Below are positions 1 to 9,429 of a stretch of DNA of 64,000 nucleotides, piece by piece; positions within the stretch are counted from its first letter, which is position 1, and the number at the start of each line of letters is the position of its first letter. This DNA is from Caulobacter sp. NIBR2454 (GTDB taxonomy: Bacteria; Pseudomonadota; Alphaproteobacteria; Caulobacterales; Caulobacteraceae): contig NZ_CP114872.1 in assembly GCF_027474405.1 (NCBI RefSeq), positions 1 to 64,000 of the forward strand. The letters run 5' to 3'. Made by a program: the position numbers and the translations under genes. The notes beneath the pieces were generated by a model. It searched no databases. It was not told where the DNA came from and worked only from the letters and a program-made list of their open reading frames with translations.

Positions 1-2031
1 ATGACCGATCAAGTCCCCGCCTCCCCGGCCGCCATGAGCCGCATCCAGGTGCGCCTCGGCGACCTTGGCCTGGCCAAGGAGAACCTGCGCTTCCACGAAC
101 CGGCCGACGACGGCGTGCCGCAACTGGCCGACACCCTGCTGGCCGCAGGCGTGGTGATCCCGCCGATCGTGCGGCCTGGGCGCAAGGGCGAGGCGCCGTT
201 CATGGCGCTCGACGGCCGTCGCCGGCGCTTTGGCCTGATCCTGCTGCGTGAGCGCGGCGACATCGGTGACGACTACCTGATCGACTGCCTGCTGGCCGAG
301 ACCCCGGCCCAACAGGCGGCCGCCATCGTGCTGCCCAACACCGAGCACGCGCCGGTCCACATCGCCGATGTGATCACCGCCATCGGCAAGCTGCGCAAAG
401 CCAAGATGGACACCCAGGCGATCTCGACCGCGCTCGGCTACGCCGAGCTGGAGATCAAGCGACTGGAGGCCCTGGCCGCCGTCCACCCGACGGTCCTGAA
501 GGCGCTGCGCCAAGGCCGGCTGACCCTGAAGCAGGTTCGGCTGTTCGCCCGCCTGCCCGACAAGAAGCAGCAGGCCGAGATCGCCCAGACCGCGCTCGAC
601 GGCTACTTCCAGGACTATCAGCTGCGTGCTGTCGTCGAGCATGACCGGGCGACGGTCGAGGACGACCGCTTCACCCTGGTCGGGATGGACCGCTACCTGG
701 CCGCCGGCGGCCGGGTGGCCTCCGACCTGTTCGGCGAATACCCCGACTACCTGCTCGATCCCGAGGTCCTGCAGGGCGCCTGGCGCGAGCGGGTGCAGCC
801 GATCGTCGATCACCTGAAGGCCGAAGGCCTGGCGGTTTATGTCGCGCGCGAGGCGGGCTACGGCGCCCCGGACGGCTTCTTCCGCCTCGCCCACGTCTGG
901 GAGCGTGACCTGGACGAGGCGCAGAAGACCGCGCTGGCCGATGCGCGCTACGCAGTCACCCAGCTTGAGACCGCGCTGCAGGATCTCGATCCGTCGACGG
1001 ACGAGGCCCCGGCTCAATTGGCGCCCTTGGTCAGCGCCTATGGCGTGGCGGCCGGAGCGGTGCTGACCCGCAGCAAGATCGGCGCGGTGCTGCTCAGCCC
1101 GTCGGACGGCCATGGCCTGGCGGCGACCTTCTATTCGGTCCCGCTGCCGGTCGAGGACCTGCCGGAGGAGGAGGAAGGCGATGACGACACGGCTTCGGTT
1201 GGCGGCCGGCCCGGCGTCGTCACGAACGACGTCGAGGTCCCCCGCGCAGATGTGGAGGTGGAGGGCGCCAGCCACGTCCTGCACGAGACCCGCACCGATG
1301 TGGCCACCCGCGGTCTTATCCGGGACCTTGCCGACGACCCCAGCGCCGCCCTGACCGTGCTGGTCGCTCAGCTCTTCAAGCAGCTGGCGCTGCAGTCCAG
1401 CGGAGGCTTGGACGGCTCGGCGGCGCAGATCGCCGCGACCCGCTACCAACGCGGCGCGATGGCGCCGATCGCGGGTCTGGACGGCGAGGTGCGGGGCCGC
1501 CTAGACGCCCGCCGCGACGCCTACCGGGCCTCGGGCCTGCGTCCGATCACCTGGGTCGAGACCCTGCCGCACGGGGAGAAGATGGCCCTGATGGCGGAGC
1601 TGACCGCGATCTCGCTCAACATGCGCGAGGCCCGCACCAGCCTGCTGCGCCATGACGCCCGGGCCGAGGCGGCTGAGATCGCCGCCCTGTGCGGCGCGGA
1701 CATCTCCGCGCACTGGACGCCGGACGAGGCCTATCTGGCGGTCCACTCGAAGGCCCAGTTGCTCGTCCTGCTCGAAGAGCTGGGGGTGGAGGACGACCGC
1801 GCCAAGACCCTGAAGAAGGACGCCCTGGTGAGCTTTGTCGCCGAGGCGGCGGCCGAACGGCAGTGGGCCCCCGGGGTGCTGTCCTGGGACCGTCCGGCGG
1901 CGGTTGGCAACGACGACGGCGAAGCGGACGGCGGGGCCGAAGAGGTCGCGGCCGAACCCGACGAGGCGGGTGATCGCGAGGCCCAAGACGAGGCTGAGCC
2001 CGAAGCGGTCGCCGACGCCATCGCGGCCTGA
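1..2031 (+). CDS. Large ParB/Spo0J-like protein of the plasmid leading region
   Basis: A 676-residue protein whose N-terminal part (about residues 15-210) looks like a ParB/RepB/Spo0J domain: a basic DGRRRR motif at 71-76, then a helical segment with a possible HTH near 130-190. The middle and C-terminal parts are long and poorly conserved to my eye, and the tail (about 640-676) is rich in Asp, Glu and Ala. It is about twice the length of a partitioning ParB, and a separate parAB pair lies at 16.2-18.4 kb, so partition is unlikely to be its job. Large ParB-like proteins next to Strawberry-notch helicase and ardC genes are common on conjugative plasmids; their function is not established. The ATG is the first base of the window, so a start further upstream cannot be excluded. 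A GAGCCC/GGGCTC hairpin follows the stop. Confidence 0.8.
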   Translation: MTDQVPASPAAMSRIQVRLGDLGLAKENLRFHEPADDGVPQLADTLLAAGVVIPPIVRPGRKGEAPFMALDGRRRRFGLILLRERGDIGDDYLIDCLLAETPAQQAAAIVLPNTEHAPVHIADVITAIGKLRKAKMDTQAISTALGYAELEIKRLEALAAVHPTVLKALRQGRLTLKQVRLFARLPDKKQQAEIAQTALDGYFQDYQLRAVVEHDRATVEDDRFTLVGMDRYLAAGGRVASDLFGEYPDYLLDPEVLQGAWRERVQPIVDHLKAEGLAVYVAREAGYGAPDGFFRLAHVWERDLDEAQKTALADARYAVTQLETALQDLDPSTDEAPAQLAPLVSAYGVAAGAVLTRSKIGAVLLSPSDGHGLAATFYSVPLPVEDLPEEEEGDDDTASVGGRPGVVTNDVEVPRADVEVEGASHVLHETRTDVATRGLIRDLADDPSAALTVLVAQLFKQLALQSSGGLDGSAAQIAATRYQRGAMAPIAGLDGEVRGRLDARRDAYRASGLRPITWVETLPHGEKMALMAELTAISLNMREARTSLLRHDARAEAAEIAALCGADISAHWTPDEAYLAVHSKAQLLVLLEELGVEDDRAKTLKKDALVSFVAEAAAERQWAPGVLSWDRPAAVGNDDGEADGGAEEVAAEPDEAGDREAQDEAEPEAVADAIAA

Positions 2032-2037
2032 TCCAGC

Positions 2038-2164
2038 GGAGCCCTCGTCTGACCGGCGGGGGCTCTTGCTGTGCCGGCCAAAGGGTCAAGGAAGGGAGGC
2101 GGACGGGCGAGCCCGTCGGGACTGGAGGGAGGCGCCCTCCGCCGCGGGTGAACGGATCCCCGCC
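2038..2164 (+). promoter_or_regulatory. Structured leader before the helicase gene, shared with ardC
   Basis: The interval opens with a GAGCCC...GGGCTC hairpin (about 2040-2068) that may terminate the upstream gene. It continues with a purine-rich block containing GCCGGC, AAAG, GGAAGGGA, CGGGCgAGCcCGtCGGGAcTGG. Nearly the same order of blocks stands just before ardC (about 6494-6545). Two unrelated genes therefore share a leader of about 50 bases. No good Shine-Dalgarno is seen at the ATG of the helicase gene. It could be a regulatory RNA, a protein-binding site or a promoter. Confidence 0.45.
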
Positions 2165-5100
2165 ATGAACGCCATGCTTCCCCTCTTCGCGACCGCTGGA
2201 GCGTCCGACCCCGCGTCGCACAAGGCGGCCAACATTCTGGCCGCCGCGCGCGCCTTAACCCCCCAGCTCAATCGATCCCGCGCGCTCGACCGGCGGCTGG
2301 TGGCGGGGGTCATGACCACCACCTTCGGCGGCTCGGACGCGGACGGCGCGTGGATCTGGCGCGACGCCTATGACGCGGTCGAGGCGGCTCTGGTGCTGCA
2401 GCTGCGCAGGCTGTCGCCGCAGATCAGCCGGCTGGAAGATGCGCCGGCCGAGATCTGCGCCCTGCTGGCCAATCTCACTGAGCTTGGCCTCACCCACACG
2501 CGCCGCAGTGAAGAGCAGGTGGCGCTCGACCAGTTTTCGACCCCGCCGCAGCTCGGCGCCCTGGCGGTCCTGGCCGCGCAAATCCGCCCCGGCGACCAGG
2601 TCCTTGAACCCTCCGCTGGCACGGGCCTTCTGGCCGTGCTGGCCGAAGCCTGTGGAGCCAACCTGGCCCTCAATGAGATCGCCGATCAGCGCGGCGCGAT
2701 CCTGGAGGGCCTCTTTCCGCTGGCCGCGCGCAGCGCCCATGACGCCCGGCATCTGAAGGACATCCTGCCCGCGTCCGGCAGCTTCCATGCCGTTGTCGCC
2801 AATCCGCCCTTCCAGATGTTGGAAGAGCACCTGCACGCGGCGCTGGACACCCTGGCCGAAGGCGGCCGGTTGTCGGCCATCGTGCCGACGCGGCTCTTCG
2901 AGGACGCCCCGGTCCTGCGCCGGCTGGCGGGGCGGGGAGCGATTGTCCTCCAGCTGGCCTTTCCGCCACGCGCCTACGCCAAGCATGGGACCTCGGTCGA
3001 AACGGGCCTCCTGGTTATTGACCGCGGCCAGGCGGGCGAACCATCGCCGGTGATCGCGGCGGAGAGCTTGGCGGATGCGGCCCGGGCGGCGGGCGCTGTT
3101 GCGGCCCGGCCGAGCGCGCAACCGCGCCAGTTCCGGGCCGTCTCCAATGTCGCCATCCTCGCGCCGCGGGCGCGGGCCTTGGCGACCCCGTCGAACCGGC
3201 TGGCCTTTCTCGCGACCACGGCGCCCGTCGCCTATGAGACCCGGGCCTGGTCGGGCGAAGGCCACGATGTCGGCCTCTATCAGGCCTACCGGCTCGGTCG
3301 GATCGGCTTCGCCCAGAGCCGCCCTCACCCCTCCCCGCTCGTGGAATCCGGACCGATGGCGTCCGTGGCGCCGCCGGCCCCGACCTATCGGCCGGTCCTG
3401 CCGGGCAAGATCGTGGACGCGGGTCTAATCTCCGACGCCCAGCTCGAGACGGTGATCTACGCCGGCGAAGCCCACGCCAACCTGTTGCCGGGCCGCTGGC
3501 GGCTCGGCGAAGCGCCGCACCAGGTGCTGCTGGTCGGCGACGACACTCCCGACGCGGTTAGTTTCCGGCGGGGCTTTTTCCTCGGGGACGGCACCGGCTG
3601 CGGCAAGGGCCGTCAGATCGCCGGCGTCATCGCCGACAACCTCGCCCAGGGGCGAACCCGGGCAGTCTGGCTGTCGAAGAACGACGCCCTCCTGGAAGAC
3701 GCGCGGCGCGACTGGGGCGCGATCGGCGGCGCGGCCAGTGATCTGACCCCGCAGTCGGCGTGGAAGCAGGCGGACGCCATCCGCCTCGATCGCGGCATCC
3801 TCTTCACCACCTACGCCACCTTGCGCCAACCGGCGCGGGGCGACCGGCCGTCTCGCCTCGATCAGATCGTGGCGTGGCTGGGCGCGGATTTCGACGGGGT
3901 GATCGTCTTCGACGAAGCCCACGCCATGGCCAACGCCGCCGGCGGGGCCAAGGGCGCGCGGGGACCGAAGAAGGCCTCGCAGCAGGGCATGGCGGGTCTC
4001 GCCTTGCAGAACCGCCTGCCCAACGCCCGCATCCTCTATGTCTCGGCGACGGGGGCGACGACCCCGGAGAACCTGGCCTACGCCGCCCGCCTGGGCTTGT
4101 GGGGCGGGCCAGATGCGCCGTTCCCGACGCGCGAGGCCTTCATGGACGCCGTCGAGACCGGCGGCGTGGCGGTCATGGAGCTGATCGCCCGGGAGCTGAA
4201 GGCGATGGGACTCTACATCGCCCGCTCCCTGTCGTTCGACGGCGTGGAGTATGACGCCCTGCGCCATCCGCTCAGCGCCGAGGACATCGGCATCTGGGAC
4301 GCCTGGGCCGACGCCTACCAGTTGATCCACCACAATCTGCGCGCCGCCCTGGAGGCGGTCGGGGTCACCGAAGAGGGCAAGGCCAAGAGCGGCCAGGCGG
4401 CGTCGGCGGTGATGTCGGCTTTCGAGGGCTCCAAGCTGCGCTTCTTTGGTCACCTGCTGGCGGGCCTGAAAGCCCCTTCCCTCGTGGCGTCTATTCGCCA
4501 GGACCTGGCGGCCGGCCGCTCGGCCATCGTCCAGGTGGTCTCGACCAATGAGGCGGTGATGGAACGGCGTCTCGCCGAGATCCCGCCGGAGGAATGGAAC
4601 AACCTCGCCGTCGATCTGACGCCCAAGGATCAGGTGCTCGACTACCTGATGGGCGCCTTCCCGATCATGGCGATGGACGCGGTCGAGGACGACGACGGCA
4701 ACGTCACCATGGTCCCGGTGATGGTCGATGGCGCGCCTGTCGTCAGCCAGGCGGCCCTGCGCCTGCGCGACGAGCTGGTCACCCACCTGGCCTGCCTGCC
4801 GGCCGTGCCCGGCGTGCTGGATGCGGTGCTGGAGGCGCTTGGGACCGAGCAGGTCGCCGAAATCACCGGGCGCAGCCGCCGGGTGATCCGCCGTGAGGGC
4901 CGCCGCGTGGTGGAGCGCCGCAGCGCCTCGGCCGCCAAGGCCGAGACCGACGCCTTCATGAGCGGCAAGAAGCGCGTCCTGGTGTTCTCCGACGCGGGCG
5001 GCACCGGGCGCAGCTATCACGCTGATCTGGGCGTGGCCAACCAGCAGCGCCGGGTCCACTATCTGGTCGAGCCGGGCTGGCGGGCCGATGCGGCGATCCA

Positions 5101-6424
5101 AGGCCTGGGGCGCTCGCATCGGACCAATCAGGCTGTCGCGCCGCTGTTTCGGCCGGTGACCACGGACATCCACGGCGAGAAGCGCTTCCTGTCGACCATC
5201 GCCCGGCGCCTCGACAGCCTGGGCGCCCTGACCCGGGGCGAGCGGCGGACGGCCGGCAATGGGCTGTTCCGCGCCGAGGACAATCTCGAAAGCCCTTGGG
5301 CGCATCGTGCGCTGCAGGCCTTCTACATCGCGCTGCACTTCGGCAACGTCGAGGCGATGGACCGGGAGACCTTCGAGGCCAAGACGGGCTTGCGGCTGCT
5401 CGACGGGGATGGCGAGCTGCGATCGACCGACGACATGCCCCCGATGAATACCTTCCTCAATCGGCTGCTGGCCTTGCGGATCGCCGATCAGAACAGCCTG
5501 TTTGCCGCCTTCGACGAGATCCTGGCCAGCATCCTGGAACGGGCGGCGGCGTCCGGCGCCTTGGACCGGGGCATGGAGGACGTCGTGGCCGACGACCTCT
5601 TGGTGCTGGACGAGGAGGTCATCCGCACCGACGCGGTGACGGGGGCCGAGACCCGGCTGCTTCGCGTCCAGGTGCGCACCGCCCGGTCGCTGATGAGCGC
5701 CGAGGTGGCGCTGGCAGACGCCGACCCGGACGCGCGGGTGTTCGCGGTGAACAGCAAGTCCGGACGCGCCGCCCTGGTCGTCCAGGGGCTCACGACCACC
5801 AATGATGACGACCGCCTGGTCCCGGCGGTGCGTCTGATCCGGCCGGAGAAGCGCAGCGTCGCGCCGCTGAAGGCCTATGAGGAGTCGGCTTGGGAAGCGG
5901 CCGATGAGGCGGCTTGGCGCGCGGCCTGGGACGCAGAGCTGGCGGCGGTCGACCCGTGGGTGACCCGCGAACTCGTGCTGGTCACCGGCCTGTTGCTGCC
6001 GATCTGGAGCAACCTTCCCGACAAGCGCACGTCCGTGCGCCGGCTCAAGGCGCCGGACGGGCGCCGCTGGCTGGGCCGCCTTCTCGATCCCGCGCAGGTC
6101 ACCCCGCTCAAGATCGCCTTGGGCCTGACCGATACCGCCAGCGCGGTCGGCGACGGCGCCTCGGCCACCCGCCTGGTGTTGAGCGAGGGCGCCTCCGTCG
6201 CCTTGAGCGGCGGCCTTTGGTTGCGCCGGGCCAAGGTGATGGATCGCCAGCGGCTGGAGATCGTCGGCGCGGGCGCGCAACGCACCAGCTTCGTGGCGCT
6301 GGGCTGCTTCGTCGAGATCATCGCCTACACCCCGCGCGTCTTCGTGCCGACCGATCGGCCGGAGGTGCTGAGCGCCATCCTCGAGCGCTGGCCGGCGCAG
6401 ACCATCCTGCCGGCCGCGGCCTGA
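2165..6424 (+). CDS. Strawberry-notch-like helicase with N-terminal N6-adenine methylase-like domain
   Basis: A 1419-residue protein counted from the ATG at 2165. Residues about 120-340 look like an AdoMet-dependent DNA methylase: LEPSAGTG (147-154) and NPPF (213-216), the catalytic motif of N6-adenine methylases. The central part is a superfamily 2 helicase: GDGTGCGKG (474-482) as Walker A and DEAH (583-586) as Walker B. The C-terminal part (about 900-1200) contains the VFSDAGGTGRSYHAD and QGLGRSHRTNQ segments typical of Strawberry-notch C domains. Plasmid homologues are thought to protect or remodel incoming DNA, but this is inference. The reading frame is open back to 1835, yet that extension overlaps the upstream gene, is Arg/Pro rich and unlike a protein start, so the internal ATG is preferred. 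A strong terminator follows at 6446. Confidence 0.85.
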   Translation: MNAMLPLFATAGASDPASHKAANILAAARALTPQLNRSRALDRRLVAGVMTTTFGGSDADGAWIWRDAYDAVEAALVLQLRRLSPQISRLEDAPAEICALLANLTELGLTHTRRSEEQVALDQFSTPPQLGALAVLAAQIRPGDQVLEPSAGTGLLAVLAEACGANLALNEIADQRGAILEGLFPLAARSAHDARHLKDILPASGSFHAVVANPPFQMLEEHLHAALDTLAEGGRLSAIVPTRLFEDAPVLRRLAGRGAIVLQLAFPPRAYAKHGTSVETGLLVIDRGQAGEPSPVIAAESLADAARAAGAVAARPSAQPRQFRAVSNVAILAPRARALATPSNRLAFLATTAPVAYETRAWSGEGHDVGLYQAYRLGRIGFAQSRPHPSPLVESGPMASVAPPAPTYRPVLPGKIVDAGLISDAQLETVIYAGEAHANLLPGRWRLGEAPHQVLLVGDDTPDAVSFRRGFFLGDGTGCGKGRQIAGVIADNLAQGRTRAVWLSKNDALLEDARRDWGAIGGAASDLTPQSAWKQADAIRLDRGILFTTYATLRQPARGDRPSRLDQIVAWLGADFDGVIVFDEAHAMANAAGGAKGARGPKKASQQGMAGLALQNRLPNARILYVSATGATTPENLAYAARLGLWGGPDAPFPTREAFMDAVETGGVAVMELIARELKAMGLYIARSLSFDGVEYDALRHPLSAEDIGIWDAWADAYQLIHHNLRAALEAVGVTEEGKAKSGQAASAVMSAFEGSKLRFFGHLLAGLKAPSLVASIRQDLAAGRSAIVQVVSTNEAVMERRLAEIPPEEWNNLAVDLTPKDQVLDYLMGAFPIMAMDAVEDDDGNVTMVPVMVDGAPVVSQAALRLRDELVTHLACLPAVPGVLDAVLEALGTEQVAEITGRSRRVIRREGRRVVERRSASAAKAETDAFMSGKKRVLVFSDAGGTGRSYHADLGVANQQRRVHYLVEPGWRADAAIQGLGRSHRTNQAVAPLFRPVTTDIHGEKRFLSTIARRLDSLGALTRGERRTAGNGLFRAEDNLESPWAHRALQAFYIALHFGNVEAMDRETFEAKTGLRLLDGDGELRSTDDMPPMNTFLNRLLALRIADQNSLFAAFDEILASILERAAASGALDRGMEDVVADDLLVLDEEVIRTDAVTGAETRLLRVQVRTARSLMSAEVALADADPDARVFAVNSKSGRAALVVQGLTTTNDDDRLVPAVRLIRPEKRSVAPLKAYEESAWEAADEAAWRAAWDAELAAVDPWVTRELVLVTGLLLPIWSNLPDKRTSVRRLKAPDGRRWLGRLLDPAQVTPLKIALGLTDTASAVGDGASATRLVLSEGASVALSGGLWLRRAKVMDRQRLEIVGAGAQRTSFVALGCFVEIIAYTPRVFVPTDRPEVLSAILERWPAQTILPAAA

Positions 6425-6445
6425 CGGATCGGGGCCGCTGATCGG

Positions 6446-6477
6446 GAGCCGCCGGTGATGAGCCGGCGGCTCTTTTT
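6446..6477 (+). terminator. Intrinsic terminator after the helicase gene
   Basis: A perfect 10-bp stem (GAGCCGCCGG / CCGGCGGCTC) with a 7-base loop is followed directly by TTTTT. It lies 21 bases after the stop of the helicase gene, so ardC must have its own promoter in the following 90 bases. Confidence 0.9.
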
Positions 6478-6567
6478 GCGTCCGCGGCCTGGCCGGCAAA
6501 GAGTTGGAGGAAGGGACGGAGCGGGCAAGCGCTCCGGGATTGGCTCGGGGCCGGACCGGAGGCTGCC
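6478..6567 (+). promoter_or_regulatory. Leader before ardC, similar to the helicase leader
   Basis: After the terminator come GCCGGC, AAAGAG, GGAGGAAGGGA, CGGAGCGGGCAAGCGCTCCGGGATTGG, matching in order the blocks at about 2080-2130. A GAGCGGGCAAGCGCTC-type hairpin is visible within it. Since the terminator isolates ardC, this leader must contain the start of the ardC transcript. No textbook sigma70 promoter is visible. Confidence 0.45.
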
Positions 6568-7464
6568 ATGTCCAACCCGCTCGACGACCTGATCCAAGAT
6601 CTCATCGCCCGCATCGAGGCGGGCGTTCCGCCGTGGCGCCAGGCCTGGACGGCCAGCGCCGATCCGAGACTGCCCTTGCGAGCGAACGGCGAGCCGTTCA
6701 GCGGCAGCAATGCCTGGCTGCTGGCGTTCGCCGGCGCGTTGCGCGGCTATCGCTCGCCCTACTGGTTCACCTTCCGCCAGGCCCTGGCCATCGCGGCGCC
6801 GGTCGGCAAGGGCGAGAAGGCCTCGCCGGCGATCCTCTACAAGACCCGCCTGGTCGGCGAGCCGTCCGAGGGGGCGGAGGTCGGCGCGGCGGAAGACGCC
6901 GGCGACCCGCGCGTTCTGCGCTATCTGAAGATCTACAGCGTCTTCAACGCCGAGCAGCTGACAGACTGCCCGCGCGCCTTCCTCGATATTGTGGATCCCG
7001 ACCCGGCCGCCCGCGCGGCGGCGCGCAACGCCGTGCTGGATGCGATTCCGGCCCGGGTCGAGTTCGGCGGCGGAACGCCCTGTTATGTGCCGGCGCTGGA
7101 CCTGATCCGGCTCCCGCGCCCCGAAGCCTTCGACACGCCCGACGACTTCCTGGCGACCAAGGCGCACGAGCAGCTGCATTGGTCGGGCGCGGCGCATCGT
7201 CTGGACCGCGCCTTCGGCAAGCGGTTCGGGGACGAGGCTTACGCTTTCGAGGAGCTGGTCGCCGAGATCGGCGCGGCGGCGCTTGGCTTGCGCATCGGGC
7301 TCGCGCCGCAACTGCTCGACAGCCACGCCGCCTATCTTGGCCATTGGGCGAAAATCCTGCGGCATAGGCCCTCAGCCTTGCTCGAAGCCTCCGGTCACGC
7401 CCAGCGCGCCGTCGACTACCTGCTCGCGTTCAGCGCCCAGGACGCGGTCGATCTGGCCGCCTGA
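6568..7464 (+). CDS. ardC: ArdC-type antirestriction protein
   Basis: 298 residues. The N-terminal half (about 1-130) matches the ArdC single-strand-DNA-binding domain: a short helix, PPWRQAW, SGSNAWLL and YWFTFRQA. The C-terminal half has the zincin-like metallopeptidase motif HEQLH (200-204) followed downstream by the FEELVAEIGAA segment that supplies the third ligand region. The family is known on conjugative plasmids: the protein binds single-stranded DNA and shields incoming DNA from restriction in the recipient. Its place in the leading region fits that role. The terminator before it and the DUF6927-like gene 38 bases after it suggest a two-gene unit. The start ATG follows a GGAGG-like stretch. 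Confidence 0.88.
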   Translation: MSNPLDDLIQDLIARIEAGVPPWRQAWTASADPRLPLRANGEPFSGSNAWLLAFAGALRGYRSPYWFTFRQALAIAAPVGKGEKASPAILYKTRLVGEPSEGAEVGAAEDAGDPRVLRYLKIYSVFNAEQLTDCPRAFLDIVDPDPAARAAARNAVLDAIPARVEFGGGTPCYVPALDLIRLPRPEAFDTPDDFLATKAHEQLHWSGAAHRLDRAFGKRFGDEAYAFEELVAEIGAAALGLRIGLAPQLLDSHAAYLGHWAKILRHRPSALLEASGHAQRAVDYLLAFSAQDAVDLAA

Positions 7465-7502
7465 CGCCGGCCTTCCCCCAACATCTTTGCAAGGAGGCCG
7501 CC

Positions 7503-8114
7503 ATGGGCTGGCTCTACATGCGCTCGCTGGCGGGGTACGCGACCCCAAAAGCCTATCTCGACGCGCAATTCACCTATGACCGCGACACCGGCGGCTCTCG
7601 CGTCTTGGCCTCATGCCTGGTCGGTCGGCGCACTTACTACGCCGCCGTCGAGTGGATCACCGCCGGATCGGGCGAGCGGGAAGTCTGGGGCCTGGTCTGC
7701 CTGGTGCGCTACAACCCGCGCGACCGGGAGGGCCTGGTGTTCGGCTACAAGGACATGTCCGAATCCATGGGGCCATGCGAGTCCGAGTGTCCGGCGCGGA
7801 TCCTCGATCTGCTCACCGCGACCGACAACACCTACGCCCTTGCCTGGCGGGCGCGGTGCCGCGCCCGGCTGTCGGAACGGTCGGCGCGCGCCGCCAAGCC
7901 GACGCCCAAACCCGGCGATGTTGTGGTCCTGGCCGAGCCGATTCTGTTTCGAGATGGCCGGACGTTCTCCCGCTTCGAGGCGGTCGCTTGGCCTGGGCGG
8001 GCGCGCAGCGGCCTCGTCTATCGCAGCGAGCTGGGCGGCCTTTACCGCATCCCCAAGCTGAAGGATCGCGTCTACCGCATCGAGGGGACGCAGGTGCCGC
8101 GAACCCGAGACTGA
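7503..8114 (+). CDS. Conserved plasmid protein, DUF6927-like
   Basis: 203 residues, beginning MGWLYMRSL and containing ATPKAYLDAQFTYDR, which I recognise as the opening of a family often placed beside ardC on alphaproteobacterial plasmids (DUF6927, from memory). It has a compact N-terminal part (1-120) and a basic linker followed by a C-terminal part (about 140-203) that may be a small beta domain. No catalytic motif is evident. A strong Shine-Dalgarno (AAGGAGG, 7491-7497) fixes the start. It is probably cotranscribed with ardC. Function unknown; inferred to work in early plasmid establishment from location only. Confidence 0.75.
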   Translation: MGWLYMRSLAGYATPKAYLDAQFTYDRDTGGSRVLASCLVGRRTYYAAVEWITAGSGEREVWGLVCLVRYNPRDREGLVFGYKDMSESMGPCESECPARILDLLTATDNTYALAWRARCRARLSERSARAAKPTPKPGDVVVLAEPILFRDGRTFSRFEAVAWPGRARSGLVYRSELGGLYRIPKLKDRVYRIEGTQVPRTRD

Positions 8115-8144
8115 GCCTGTCGGCAGACTGGGGTGGGCGCGGCG

Positions 8145-8345
8145 CGTTAGGAAGCCAAGGCGGTCAAGGGTCCTATCGGCGGTCTTGGCGTCCTTGAGTC
8201 CTCTGGCTCTTGAGACCTCGCCACCGTCCGGAGCCGCCCACAAGGGACGCTCCGCTCAAAGCCCTTGTGGGCGTCCCCAGCCGTCGGCGCGGGGCGGTCG
8301 TCGAGCCGACGGGCTCAAAACCCCACTCCGACAAGGACCCCCATC
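8145..8345 (+). promoter_or_regulatory. Long hairpin-rich leader before the DUF2493 gene
   Basis: About 230 bases between genes hold a perfect 12-bp stem (CGCCCACAAGGG at 8235-8246 with CCCTTGTGGGCG at 8262-8273, 15-base loop) and other GC-rich pairings. The segment GTTAGG..GCCAAGGCGG near 8145-8163 resembles the start of the leaders at 11236 and 13571, so this may be a diverged third copy of that element. Confidence 0.4.
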
Positions 8346-9278
8346 ATGCCCTCTCCTGCCTTCTCACCCCTCACCGGCCATCTGACCCACTTCGAAGCCC
8401 AGGCTCTCCTTCTCGACGATCCCCGGCCGCACCCTCACGAAGACGCCTTGATCCAGCTTGGCCATGCGGTGTTGACCGAGACCCTCGACGTCTTCGGCGA
8501 CACCGCTCTGGAGGACTTCCAGACCATCATCTGCGAGACCCTGATCGGGGCGTTCCATTCCGCCGCCCAGCGCATCGAACGCGATGCGGACCGGGCCAGG
8601 GATGAACTCAACCGCCTGAGTCGGGACTTCGACGGCTCGGAGATCGCGGACACCGAGATGCAGGACGCCACCCGCAAGGCTCGCGCTGCCGATGTCGCCT
8701 GCCTGGCCCTGGAGTTCGTGCGGGACGCGGCCGCCGCCAGCTACACCACGGCGACCGGGGAGGTCTGGTCCCCCTGGAAGGGTCATGTGAAAGCCTCGCG
8801 TCTGACCGCCGCCCAGATCGACGCGCGCGACGCCCTGCGCACCGCCAAGGCCCGCAAACACGCAGCGACCGACCCGGGCGCGGTCATCGTCGCCTTCCGC
8901 GCCGCGCCGCAGGCCGACACCGAGGACGACGCCCATCGCATCTTCGACGCCCTGAACTGGGCGCAGGCGCAGTGGCCCGACATGGCTCTGGCGACCACGG
9001 GCGCTAAGGGTGGCGAGAAGATCGCCATCAAGTGGGCCAAGCAGAAGGCCGTCACCCTGGTGCTGGCCAAGGCCGATTTCGACAAGAACGGTCGGGCCGC
9101 CCCGTTCCGGGCCAATGACGAGCTGATCGCGCTGGAGCCGGTCTGTGTGCTGACCCTGGCCAACACCCTGAACGGCACACGGGCGGCCTCGCTGCAGCCG
9201 TTCGGGCCCGCCCTCAACCTCGGTCAGAAGGCGGCGGAAAAGGGTATTCGCCACCTGCCGGTCAAGGTTCGCGGATGA
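8346..9278 (+). CDS. DUF2493 (SLOG-fold) protein
   Basis: 310 residues from the ATG at 8346. The N-terminal 200 residues are helical and unassigned. The C-terminal 110 residues match DUF2493 of the YspA/SLOG superfamily, including ATTGAKGGEKIAIKWAK, a basic-rich strand-helix and the AAPFRANDELIAL segment. SLOG domains bind nucleotides or nucleic-acid-derived ligands; no specific substrate can be read here. The frame extends to 8265, but that extension would lie inside the hairpin-rich leader, so 8346 is chosen. A perfect terminator follows 7 bases after the stop. Such proteins are frequent in leading regions of alphaproteobacterial plasmids. Confidence 0.72.
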   Translation: MPSPAFSPLTGHLTHFEAQALLLDDPRPHPHEDALIQLGHAVLTETLDVFGDTALEDFQTIICETLIGAFHSAAQRIERDADRARDELNRLSRDFDGSEIADTEMQDATRKARAADVACLALEFVRDAAAASYTTATGEVWSPWKGHVKASRLTAAQIDARDALRTAKARKHAATDPGAVIVAFRAAPQADTEDDAHRIFDALNWAQAQWPDMALATTGAKGGEKIAIKWAKQKAVTLVLAKADFDKNGRAAPFRANDELIALEPVCVLTLANTLNGTRAASLQPFGPALNLGQKAAEKGIRHLPVKVRG

Positions 9279-9285
9279 CATTTCC

Positions 9286-9317
9286 GGGCGTGACGGCTTG
9301 CGCCGTCACGCCCTTTT
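9286..9317 (+). terminator. Intrinsic terminator between the DUF2493 gene and umuD
   Basis: A perfect 12-bp stem (GGGCGTGACGGC / GCCGTCACGCCC) with a TTGC loop and a TTTT tail. It isolates the following umuDC pair, which has its own SOS promoter. Confidence 0.92.
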
Positions 9318-9369
9318 GTCTGTTGGCGGTCTGTGGACAGGCGCGATGACCCCTTGCCGGGGCGCAAAT

Positions 9370-9384
9370 GTTCTACTTATGTTC
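9370..9384 (+). promoter_or_regulatory. LexA operator (alphaproteobacterial SOS box)
   Basis: GTTC-TACTTAT-GTTC is an exact match to the GTTC-N7-GTTC operator known for LexA of Alphaproteobacteria. It lies 45 bases upstream of the umuD start at 9430 and behind a terminator, as expected for an SOS-induced umuDC operon. Confidence 0.88.
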
Positions 9385-9429
9385 TCGACCTCGCCGCCTG
9401 CCCCCGTGTCGGCAGGCTATCGAGGTCTC

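Noticed and set aside
1835..2164. N-terminal extension of the helicase frame.
   Set aside because: It overlaps the upstream gene and is an Arg/Pro-rich shadow; conserved sequence starts after the ATG at 2165.
3425..6499. A 1024-codon open frame antisense to the helicase gene.
   Set aside because: It mirrors the codon bias of the high-GC gene on the other strand, has no Shine-Dalgarno and a composition rich in Arg, His, Gln and Gly.
9298..9429. Longer UmuD starting at 9298.
   Set aside because: The extension would include the terminator and the LexA box, and the shorter form has the exact family length.
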